A stretch of DNA of 12,924 bases from an uncultured Ruminococcus sp. (lineage in GTDB: Bacteria > Bacillota > Clostridia > Oscillospirales > Ruminococcaceae). The translations under genes and the position numbers were made by a program. Shown one piece after another: positions 6,771 to 12,924 of the stretch. Below the pieces are notes generated by a model, which saw nothing but the letters and a program-made list of their open reading frames with translations, searched no databases and was not told where the DNA came from. The stretch is taken from assembly GCA_946531975.1 (NCBI GenBank), contig CAMNAY010000016.1:1-12924 (forward strand). Direction: 5' to 3'. How positions within the stretch are numbered: position 1 is the stretch's first letter; every line of letters starts with the position of its first letter.

Positions 6771-7850
6771 ATGGCAGACTATCGTTCAACCGGCAAGGAA
6801 CTGCGGAAATCCCCGAAGGGTCTGATCGCCGGACTGCTCGCACTTGTGCTGGCAGCAGGCGGTTGTTACGGTATACACCGCGTCCGGAGCCGGATGGAGT
6901 CCCTGCGCAGGGACGGTGAGGAGTCCATCGGAATGACTGAGATCTCCGTTCCGGAGCTGGAAACAACCCAGCCGGCAGAGCATCCGGATTATACCGAGAC
7001 TGATATTCCGGTCGCCGGCATCAAAACAGGCTCGCTGATTCTGGTCAACGACACCTACCTCACCGATGACGACGATACCAATATTGTCCGCGCCTATGAT
7101 AAGCGCAACGGCTACCTCAGCGTGCGTGACCTTGAGGTGCGTCTGCGTGAGGACGCCATGGAGGCGGTCAACCAGCTTGCCGCAGGCTTCTATAAGGCAA
7201 CGGAGCATTCCGATCTGCTCCTCTCCGCCGGCTACCGTACCAAGGCGGAGCAGAAGAAGCTCTATGAAAAGGATGCGGAGAACAATCCGGTTCCCGGCTG
7301 TTCGGAGTATCAGACGGGCTACACCTTCGATTTCTGCATCGGAGACGGCAAAAAAAGCAAAGACTATACCGATGAGGGCGACTACGCATGGATTGCGGAG
7401 CACTGTGCCGAGTACGGCTTTGTCCGCCGCTTCCCGCCCGATAAGGAAATTCTGACACAGCCGGTCGGCAGCAATCCCTGGGCATTCCGGTATGTCGGTC
7501 TGCCGCATTCGATGTTTATGCAGCAGAACAACATGTGTCTGGAGGAATACCTCGAACTGGTCGAGGAGTATCCGTTTGACGGCACGCATCTCTTTGAAAA
7601 GGACGCGCTGGGACGCTCCTATGAGATCTATTATGTGTCGGTCGATCCGACGGAGACCGGCGAGACGGTCTCTGTTCCGGTGCCGCGCACACTGCGCTAT
7701 ACGGTTTCGGGCAACAACAAGCACGGCTTTATCGTGACTGTAGAGATGCCGCGGGACGATCAGAGCTGGGGCAGCAGTGCTTCGGAATCCGATTCCGGAA
7801 GCGCTGCCGATGAAACAGCGCCCGCAGAGACCACAACAACTGCGGAATAA
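6771..7850 (+). CDS. Membrane-anchored VanY-fold protein lacking catalytic residues
   Basis: A 359-residue protein with a basic N-terminus, one membrane segment (~18-36), a VanY/M15-type domain (~95-255) and an acidic Ser/Ala/Thr-rich tail. VanY enzymes are zinc D,D-carboxypeptidases that trim D-Ala from peptidoglycan stems. The scaffold is clear (LLLSAGYRTKAEQKKLYE, RRFPPDKEI, WAFRYVG), but the key positions are not kept. The SxHxxGxxxD motif reads SEYQTGYTFD, so ligand His is Tyr180 and Asp187 remains. The EPWH motif reads NPWA, so catalytic Glu is Asn235 and ligand His is Ala238. It is probably a non-catalytic wall-binding or regulatory protein. ATG 6771 gives the best signal-anchor, but its ribosome site (GGAT) is weak; a strong AAAGGAG lies 48 nt upstream with no start codon behind it. 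Ends at a shared terminator. Confidence 0.82.
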   Translation: MADYRSTGKELRKSPKGLIAGLLALVLAAGGCYGIHRVRSRMESLRRDGEESIGMTEISVPELETTQPAEHPDYTETDIPVAGIKTGSLILVNDTYLTDDDDTNIVRAYDKRNGYLSVRDLEVRLREDAMEAVNQLAAGFYKATEHSDLLLSAGYRTKAEQKKLYEKDAENNPVPGCSEYQTGYTFDFCIGDGKKSKDYTDEGDYAWIAEHCAEYGFVRRFPPDKEILTQPVGSNPWAFRYVGLPHSMFMQQNNMCLEEYLELVEEYPFDGTHLFEKDALGRSYEIYYVSVDPTETGETVSVPVPRTLRYTVSGNNKHGFIVTVEMPRDDQSWGSSASESDSGSAADETAPAETTTTAE

Positions 7851-7863
7851 TTCTGATCACGAT

Positions 7864-7899
7864 AAAACGGTCTGTAACTGCGTGTTACAGACCGTTTTT
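7864..7899. terminator. Bidirectional terminator between VanY-like gene and AlkD-like gene
   Basis: A perfect 15-bp stem (7864-7878 with 7884-7898, 5-nt loop) begins with AAAA and ends with a T-run (7895-7899), so either strand yields a hairpin plus U-tract. It ends the rightward VanY-like gene and the leftward MATE/AlkD operon. Confidence 0.92.
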
Positions 7900-7926
7900 G
7901 TGTGCTGTATTCCCGTCTTTGCGCGT

Positions 7927-8610
7927 TCATCTGAGCGCTCTGAGCGCAGCCTTCCGTTCATCGGGAATGCGGCGGCTCTCAATCGCCTTCTGGATTGTTT
8001 TCCGGTGAACCCAGCCGTTCAGGCGGTGCTCCGTCAGATACGGCATAACCGCATCGGGCTGCTTGGCAAGCGCCGTCGCGAAGTACCACGCCTGCTCCAT
8101 GCGGACATAGTATTCCTCAGACTGCACCGCGCAGACCCATTCCGGATAGACCGGATCAAACCGCGCATCGAGAAAATGCTGCATCAGCATCCCGACCGCA
8201 AAGCGCAGGGTGTATGTCCGCTCCGACCGCAGCCACTCCTGAATCTCCGGCAGGAGCAGCTCCGCCTTCCTCCGGAACACCGGCGGAGTGAGCTGATCGC
8301 AGGTCGCCCAGTTGTCAATGCAGGGCAGAAATGTGCGCACGGCATCCAGACAGGCGTCAAAATTGCGGATGCGGGAGATCAGGAAGGCGTGAAGCTGATT
8401 CTCGTCAAAGAGTTCATGCGGCAGCGTGTGCAGGAAATCCTGCACCTCAGCAGAATCAGGATCCAGCGACTTCGCCAGCGCACGCAGCGCGGGCGTGCGG
8501 CAGCCGAGCACCTGTTCCGGTTTATATTGCGGAATCAGCCGCACGACAAACGCAGCGTTCTTTGCATCGCTGATCTTCTCAAGCTCTGTGCGGATCATGT
8601 TTTGCAGCAT
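7927..8610 (-). CDS. AlkD-type DNA alkylation repair glycosylase (HEAT-repeat family)
   Basis: A 227-residue, all-helical protein of the length usual for AlkC/AlkD-type enzymes, which excise bulky or cationic alkylated bases such as N7- and N3-alkylpurines. Helical repeats run throughout (YKPEQVLGCRTPALRALAK, LHAFLISRIRNFD, LRFAVGMLMQHFLD, YVRMEQAWYFATAL). The residues expected from Bacillus cereus AlkD appear kept: Trp101 and Asp105 (WATCD, same spacing as Trp109/Asp113), Arg136 and Trp175 (spaced as Arg148/Trp187). ATG 8610 is chosen because AAAGGAG lies 8 nt upstream, within the end of the MATE gene. The longer frame to 8706 would overlap the MATE gene by over 100 bp and adds an unrelated N-terminus. 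The start overlaps the MATE stop by 16 bp, so translation is probably coupled. Cytosolic; second gene of the operon. Confidence 0.88.
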   Translation of the reverse strand: MLQNMIRTELEKISDAKNAAFVVRLIPQYKPEQVLGCRTPALRALAKSLDPDSAEVQDFLHTLPHELFDENQLHAFLISRIRNFDACLDAVRTFLPCIDNWATCDQLTPPVFRRKAELLLPEIQEWLRSERTYTLRFAVGMLMQHFLDARFDPVYPEWVCAVQSEEYYVRMEQAWYFATALAKQPDAVMPYLTEHRLNGWVHRKTIQKAIESRRIPDERKAALRALR

Positions 8611-9983
8611 GTCGGGCACTCCTTTGCGGCTTTTGAGCTGATTGCTTTGGATTCCCATGCGCCGCCGTGATAGCGCAGCAGACCGACCAGTCCCGTCACG
8701 AGCCATGTCAGACCCGTCGTGTACCAGATCGCGCGGCAGCCGATTCCGAGGCAGCGCGTCATGACCAGTGCGCCGCCGACGCGGCAGATGACCTCTGCGA
8801 TGCCGTTCATCATCGCGTATGCCGTATCACCCGCACCGTTGAGGAAGCCGCGGCAGACATAGATCATGCCGAGGAAAATATAGAAGAGCGAGGTCACGCG
8901 CAGTGCATAATAGCCCAGTTCAACCGAATCGCTGCCGGAGATAAAGCAGCGGATGACAAAGCTGCCGAAGCCCCAGAACAGCAACGCCATTCCGACCGCG
9001 AGAATCGTGGACATTTTCAGTCCGGCGCGCAAGCCCTGACGGGCGCGCTGCGGCTGGGCGGCACCGATGTTCTGTCCGGTGAAGGTCGCGAGCGCCGCAC
9101 CCAGCGATGCAAACGGCTGCTGAATGAACTGCTCGACGCGCATGGACGCAGTATACGCGGTCATGACCGTATTGCCGAAGCTGTTGGTCACGCGCTGAAG
9201 GGCAACCATCGAAACCGAGATCAGGCTGCTCTGTGCTGCAATCGGCAGACCGGTCCGGATGCACCGGCGCATCATTTCGCCGTCCGCTTTGCGGTCCGCA
9301 CGGCTCAGCCGCAGCTCAGGCATCCGCACGAACGCATAAATCATACAGCTCACCGCCGAGAGCAGCTGCGACAGCACCGTCGCGAGCGCCGCACCCGCAG
9401 CGCCGGCGTGCAGCACCATGACAAACAGCAGATCCAGCCCGACATTCAGTACGCTTGCGACACCGAGAAACAGCAGCGGCGTTTTGGAATCGCCGAGCGC
9501 ACGCATGACCGCGTTGATCCAGTTGTACGCCGCGACTGCAAGCGTACCGGCGCAGGCGATGCGCATGTAGCTCACGGACATCGGCAGCAGGTTGTCCGGT
9601 GTTTCCAGTACATTCCGCAGAACCGGACCGGTCAGTGCAACACCGAGCACGGTGATGATCGCGCCGAAGAACAGTGTAACCAGCGCGGAATTCCAGATCG
9701 CAGCGCGCATCCGCTGCAAAAAGCCTGCACCGAAAAACTGCGAGATGATAATGCCCGCACCGGTCGCAAGGCCGAGGCAGAGCGTCGAAAACAGAAATGT
9801 CACAGAACCCGTTGCGCCGACCGCCGCCAGCGCGTCATCGCCCAGCACCTTGCCGACAATCACTGTATCGGCGATATTATAAAGCTGCTGAAGCAGATTC
9901 CCCGCAAGCAGCGGGAGCGTAAAACCGAGAATGAGTCTTGCCTCATTCCCCTTTGTCATGTCCTTTGCATGAACATGCGCCAT
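8595..9983 (-). CDS. MATE-family multidrug efflux transporter
   Basis: A 462-residue protein with about 12 membrane segments, the normal size for MATE exporters, which expel cationic or toxic compounds using a Na+ or H+ gradient. The N-terminal half carries the family hallmark LLAGNLLQQLYNIADTVIVG, followed by ALAAVGATGS and GAGIIISQFFGAG. The second half repeats the pattern (VEQFIQQPFASLGAALATFTGQNIGAA). The sequence style is closest to the MepA-like group of Firmicutes; the substrate is unknown. ATG 9983 follows GAGGATTGAGG with 4 nt spacing; Met9 (MTKGNEARLIL) is a family-typical alternative but its AAAGGA is only 2 nt away. A strong promoter lies upstream, and the AlkD-type gene overlaps the 3' end, so the operon pairs export with repair of alkylated DNA. 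Confidence 0.95.
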   Translation of the reverse strand: MAHVHAKDMTKGNEARLILGFTLPLLAGNLLQQLYNIADTVIVGKVLGDDALAAVGATGSVTFLFSTLCLGLATGAGIIISQFFGAGFLQRMRAAIWNSALVTLFFGAIITVLGVALTGPVLRNVLETPDNLLPMSVSYMRIACAGTLAVAAYNWINAVMRALGDSKTPLLFLGVASVLNVGLDLLFVMVLHAGAAGAALATVLSQLLSAVSCMIYAFVRMPELRLSRADRKADGEMMRRCIRTGLPIAAQSSLISVSMVALQRVTNSFGNTVMTAYTASMRVEQFIQQPFASLGAALATFTGQNIGAAQPQRARQGLRAGLKMSTILAVGMALLFWGFGSFVIRCFISGSDSVELGYYALRVTSLFYIFLGMIYVCRGFLNGAGDTAYAMMNGIAEVICRVGGALVMTRCLGIGCRAIWYTTGLTWLVTGLVGLLRYHGGAWESKAISSKAAKECPTCCKT

Positions 9984-10026
9984 AAAACCTCAATCCTCTT
10001 TCTGAAACCTCTCGATTTTTCTTGTG

Positions 10027-10050
10027 TTTCCGGCTCCCGTATGCCGGAAA
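10027..10050 (-). promoter_or_regulatory. 5'-terminal hairpin of the MATE/AlkD mRNA
   Basis: TTTCCGGC/GCCGGAAA forms a perfect 8-bp stem with an 8-nt loop, beginning within a few nt of the predicted leftward transcript start (~10053). No T-run follows on the minus strand. It probably shields the 5' end; a regulatory role is possible. Confidence 0.5.
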
Positions 10051-10059
10051 TCGCTCCAT

Positions 10060-10088
10060 ATTATAGCACAGCGCCGACCAAATGTCAA
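10060..10088 (-). promoter_or_regulatory. Consensus promoter of the MATE/AlkD operon
   Basis: Leftward TTGACA (10088-10083), exactly 17 nt ending in TGC, and TATAAT (10065-10060). All twelve core bases plus the extended -10 match consensus, so high basal strength is expected unless a repressor acts. Confidence 0.9.
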
Positions 10089-10096
10089 GACGGTAC

Positions 10097-10125
10097 TTGA
10101 CTTTTTTTCCCTGTTATGCTATAAT
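10097..10125 (+). promoter_or_regulatory. Promoter of the DUF4430/toroid surface-protein operon
   Basis: TTGACT (10097-10102), 17-nt spacer ending in TGC, and TATAAT (10120-10125). It is back-to-back with the MATE promoter, with only 8 bp between the two -35 boxes. Confidence 0.88.
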
Positions 10126-10226
10126 GACTCTGTACGCAGGATACTATTATCATTTTGCTCCGGATTTGCGCACTCCTTGCGAAGACCGGACTGACATACT
10201 ACGGTATCCGGAAAGAGAGTTCAGAC

Positions 10227-11195
10227 ATGACAACAAAATTCGTATCTTTCATCGGATCGGCACTGCTGCTGGGCTGCATCGCGCTCCCCGCACTGCCTGC
10301 CGCTGCTGCGGATGAAGCCGCACCGAAAGTCACCGTCACGGTCGCCGATGCCGGCAGCCTCGTTGTTACAGAGGAAGCAATTTCGCTGAGCGATGCCGAC
10401 AATGACGGCAGCCTGACGGTCAATGACGCACTGATTCTCACCCATGACAAGTTCTATCCGGGCGGAGCCGAGGCAGGCTATCACACCCAGCGTTCTGACT
10501 GGGGACAGTCGATCACGCTCCTCTGGGGCAGAGACAATAAGGGAAGCTACGGCTATACCGTCAATGATGTGCTCGCGAACAGCCTGACCGATCCGCTTAC
10601 GGACGGCGACCGCCTCTATGCATACTGCTATGCGGATGCAGAGCACTATTCGGACGTCTATACATTTTTCGACCGGGCAGACGCCGGCGAGGTCTCCGTC
10701 GGAGACGAAATTACGCTGACACTGAATCAGCTCACCTTTGATGCATCGTGGCAGGCGGTGAATCAGCCGCTCGCTGACGCGGTCATTACCGTCAACGGCA
10801 AGCAGACCGCATACAAGACCGATGCAGACGGCAAGGTCACACTGCCTGTTGCGGAGACAGGCAATCTGCTCATCAGCGCAGTGCATGCGGACAAGCTGAT
10901 TGTTCCGCCGGTCTGCAAGGCAGCCGCTTCCGGTACCGTGACGACCACAGTGGTCACAGTTACGTCAGAGGGCATCACAACGACAGTTTCGACCGTGACA
11001 ACCGATGCGAACAGCACTGTGACAACCAGCACCACAACGAATTCGACCGGTACGACCGCTGCCGGCACCACCGCGAAGGTGACCGCACCTGCTGCGAAAA
11101 CCGGTGATTTCGATGCGGTCCCCGCACTCGCAATCGCAGGTCTGCTCGCTGCCTGCACCGCATTCATGATGCGCCGTGAAGAAGACGAGCGGTAA
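10227..11195 (+). CDS. Secreted DUF4430-like surface protein with dockerin-type loop and C-terminal anchor
   Basis: A 322-residue exported protein. Residues 1-28 are a signal peptide ending AAA; LLGC at Cys17 could instead act as a lipobox. Residues ~30-165 resemble the DUF4430/transcobalamin C-terminal-like group: a 12-residue calcium loop of dockerin type (Asp56, Asp58, Asp60, Gly61, Asp67), WGQSITLLWG, GSYGYTVND and DPLTDGDRLYAYCYAD. A beta-rich domain follows (~170-228, with TDADGKVTLPV as in carboxypeptidase-regulatory folds), then a Thr/Val-rich linker (~233-285). The C-terminus is AAKTGD, a hydrophobic segment (~299-317) and RREEDER, laid out like a sortase signal with a degenerate motif. 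The role is probably ligand capture outside the cell, inferred from the next gene. ATG 10227 is chosen over TTG 10155 because it directly gives a signal peptide and is preceded by GGAAAGAG. First gene of the operon; overlaps the next by 20 bp. Confidence 0.72.
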   Translation: MTTKFVSFIGSALLLGCIALPALPAAAADEAAPKVTVTVADAGSLVVTEEAISLSDADNDGSLTVNDALILTHDKFYPGGAEAGYHTQRSDWGQSITLLWGRDNKGSYGYTVNDVLANSLTDPLTDGDRLYAYCYADAEHYSDVYTFFDRADAGEVSVGDEITLTLNQLTFDASWQAVNQPLADAVITVNGKQTAYKTDADGKVTLPVAETGNLLISAVHADKLIVPPVCKAAASGTVTTTVVTVTSEGITTTVSTVTTDANSTVTTSTTTNSTGTTAAGTTAKVTAPAAKTGDFDAVPALAIAGLLAACTAFMMRREEDER

Positions 11196-12924
11196 ACGGA
11201 TCCATGCAGCCGGAGTGCTTGCGTCAGGCATTGCCCTGAGCAGTCTCCGGCTGCTTTTGCATATTCCGGCATCTGCTGCGGAACCGCCGGCGCAGTATGC
11301 CGATGAGATCCTCGCGGTACAGCGCGGATCGGCTTCCGTACAGGAATGGGCGGACGGCACCCTGCCCGGTCAGAGCGGTTTGTCTGCGCCGGACTGGTAT
11401 GCCATGGCGCTCTCTGCACATTATCACACCGACCTGACCGCATACGGAAATTATGTGCAAAGTGAACTGCGGGCAGGCACAACAACCAATCCGGTCTCGC
11501 TGGAACGCCTTGCACTGACGCTGACCGCCTGCACCGGACCCGATCCGGTCTGCACGGAGGTGCTGGACAGCAGCGCGGGCGGTCTCGGCATCATGAGCCG
11601 CATTTTCGCACTGCATCTGCTCAATAACGGCGTGCAGTCCGATACTTATACCAATGCGGCGCTGGCAGAGGAGCTGGTCTCCCTTCAGGCACCCGACGGC
11701 GGCTGGTCTCTTCAGGGCGACCGCGGCGATGCCGATGTCACTGCAATGACGCTTCAGGCACTCGCCCCTTACCGCGATGTGCCGCAGGTCGCGCCCGCTG
11801 TGCAGAGTGCATTGAATTATCTCGCAGATACGCAGCTTTCGAGCGGCGCTTATCAGAGCTACGGCGCAGAAAATGCAGAGAGCACGGCACAGGTCTGGCT
11901 GGCACTCTCCTGCCTCGGCATTGACGCGCTGCATGACAGCCGGTTCATCGCGGACGGAAACACCGTTCTCGACGGCATCCTGCAGTTCCGCGTGTCGGAG
12001 GGACAGTATGCCCATATCAAAAACGGCAGCGTCAGCTCGCTGGCAACGGTGCAGGTGTTTCTCGCAATGACGGCATCGGATATGCTGCAAAGCGGCGAGG
12101 GCAGCTTTTATCTCTTTCACGGGGCATCCCCGGCATGGCAGCAGAAAACGCCTGCCGTCACGCAGCCGACCGCTCCGGCGCAGACCGCAGCCCGCACGCC
12201 GCAGGGCACAGCAGCCGCGCCCGAAAACAGACAGGGAGCCGTCCCGCAGACCGGAACTTCCGGTACATCCGGTACGGCGCAGTCCGGCAGCACGTCAGCC
12301 GCAGGCAGCACCGCACAGACCTCCGCCGGCAGTACGGCTGCATCCGCAGAGACGACCGCCGGCAGCACCGATCAGGCGGAGACCGCTTCCGGCACGGTCC
12401 GGACAACTGCCCCCGCAGAGCCGGTCCGGAGCGACCGCGAAAAATATCCCTACCGCATTCCGCTGACTGCTGCTTCTGCGGCTGTGTTCGGCGGCATCGC
12501 GGTGTTCTTTGTCGTCCGGAAACAGAAAAGCCCGAAGACTTATCTCACGATCGCGGCAGGCTTCTGCGCGGTCACCGCGCTGATCTGGGTCATCCGCGTG
12601 GAGTCGCCCGATCAGTTCTATACGCCGGAGCAGCACACCGGCGGCGGTACCGTCACCATGGAGATCCGCTGCGATGTGATCCTCGGAATGCCGGGCAGCG
12701 AGAAGTACCCCGCGGACGGCATCATCATGCCGGTGACGGAATTCTCGATCGAACCGGACGAAAACGCACTGACGCTGCTCTATGACGCAGTCAAGGCGGA
12801 GCAGCTTCAGATCGAGGTGGACGGCGTGTCCGGCGATGTGGTCGAGACTGCATATGTGCGCGGCATCGCGTCGCTCTATGAATTTGACTTCGGTGACCTT
12901 TCCGGCTGGACCTATACCGTCAAC
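11176..12924 (+). CDS. Transcobalamin-like surface protein: alpha/alpha toroid, membrane hairpin, DUF4430; 3' end beyond window
   Basis: An open frame of 583 codons from GTG 11176 to the window edge with no stop. It is the only long plus-strand frame here, and an in-frame TGA at 11167 makes this GTG the first possible start. Order of parts: signal peptide (1-35, KKTSGKR then a hydrophobic core); toroid repeats of the prenyltransferase/squalene-cyclase/cobalamin-binding type (~41-318; QAPDGGW at 171, then QLSSGAY and EGQYAH); a Thr/Ser/Gly/Ala/Gln linker (~324-415); two membrane segments (~428-447, ~456-474); and a DUF4430 domain (~490 onward; TEFSIEPDENALTLLYDA and GWTYTVN). Transcobalamin and intrinsic factor also pair a helical toroid with a C-terminal DUF4430-type domain, so corrinoid or similar ligand binding is inferred. 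The two membrane segments would place both domains outside. It has no good ribosome site, so translation is probably coupled to the overlapping upstream gene. Confidence 0.82.
   Translation, partial: MKKTSGKRIHAAGVLASGIALSSLRLLLHIPASAAEPPAQYADEILAVQRGSASVQEWADGTLPGQSGLSAPDWYAMALSAHYHTDLTAYGNYVQSELRAGTTTNPVSLERLALTLTACTGPDPVCTEVLDSSAGGLGIMSRIFALHLLNNGVQSDTYTNAALAEELVSLQAPDGGWSLQGDRGDADVTAMTLQALAPYRDVPQVAPAVQSALNYLADTQLSSGAYQSYGAENAESTAQVWLALSCLGIDALHDSRFIADGNTVLDGILQFRVSEGQYAHIKNGSVSSLATVQVFLAMTASDMLQSGEGSFYLFHGASPAWQQKTPAVTQPTAPAQTAARTPQGTAAAPENRQGAVPQTGTSGTSGTAQSGSTSAAGSTAQTSAGSTAASAETTAGSTDQAETASGTVRTTAPAEPVRSDREKYPYRIPLTAASAAVFGGIAVFFVVRKQKSPKTYLTIAAGFCAVTALIWVIRVESPDQFYTPEQHTGGGTVTMEIRCDVILGMPGSEKYPADGIIMPVTEFSIEPDENALTLLYDAVKAEQLQIEVDGVSGDVVETAYVRGIASLYEFDFGDLSGWTYTVN

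Noticed and set aside
8667..10100. 477-codon plus-strand open frame opposite the MATE gene
   Set aside because: It is Arg/His/Gln/Asp-rich without hydrophobic core patterns, and it lies opposite a clear MATE transporter. Long antisense frames occur opposite almost every gene here.
10126..10226. Cobalamin riboswitch upstream of the transcobalamin-like operon
   Set aside because: The leader is under 100 nt, too short for the known aptamer, and no conserved B12-box GCCACTG is present.
12135..12785. 216-codon plus-strand open frame near the right end
   Set aside because: It is the wrong frame of the toroid/DUF4430 gene, which stays open for 583 codons with clear domain motifs; this frame has only Arg/His/Asp-rich sequence.

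Overview
The window looks like a chromosomal segment of a Gram-positive gut Clostridia, probably an Oscillospiraceae/Ruminococcus relative. The grounds are GC-rich third positions, AGGAGG-type ribosome sites, textbook extended -10 promoters with 17-nt spacers, intrinsic terminators, Thr/Ser/Glu-rich linkers on secreted proteins, and families common in that group (a LacI-sensor GGDEF protein, a degenerate VanY, DUF4430 proteins). No tRNA, rRNA, CRISPR array, transposase or phage gene is visible. The taxonomic call is an inference from style, not from a marker gene.

Layout, left to right. (1) 1-1686, minus: a YfhO-type polytopic membrane protein, C-terminus cut off by the window edge. (2) 1687-2139: a busy intergenic region with the yfhO promoter, a strong leftward terminator that no annotated gene needs, a probable ~125-nt small RNA ending at it, a cluster of ACCTGAAA repeats, and the promoter of the next operon. 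(3) 2140-5317, plus: a two-gene operon with a cytosolic sugar-sensor/GGDEF diguanylate cyclase and, 4 nt later, a lipoprotein carrying a C-terminal NADase-type glycan-binding (discoidin-like) domain. (4) 5489-5899, minus: mscL, sharing a bidirectional terminator with that lipoprotein. (5) 6122-6358, minus: a 78-residue zinc-ribbon protein with its own promoter and terminator. (6) 6771-7850, plus: a membrane-anchored VanY-fold protein that has lost most of its catalytic residues. (7) 7927-9983, minus: a MATE efflux pump followed, with a 16-bp overlap, by an AlkD-type DNA glycosylase. (8) 10227-12924, plus: two overlapping genes for surface proteins. The first is a DUF4430-like protein with a dockerin-type calcium loop and a C-terminal anchor. 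The second has a GTG start and runs off the window; it combines an alpha/alpha-toroid domain, a membrane hairpin and a DUF4430 domain, the two-domain plan of transcobalamin/intrinsic factor.

How they may work together. The right-hand operon looks like an extracytoplasmic ligand-capture system (cobalamin or a similar corrinoid is the leading guess), with transporter genes expected just beyond the window. It is transcribed divergently from the MATE/AlkD operon, which looks like a toxic-compound defence unit (export plus repair of alkylated bases); their -35 boxes are 8 bp apart. The GGDEF/lipoprotein operon probably links a small-molecule signal to c-di-GMP and a cell-surface function. Most long open frames opposite these genes are GC-driven shadows and are left out. 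Several starts differ from the longest open frame and are argued case by case.
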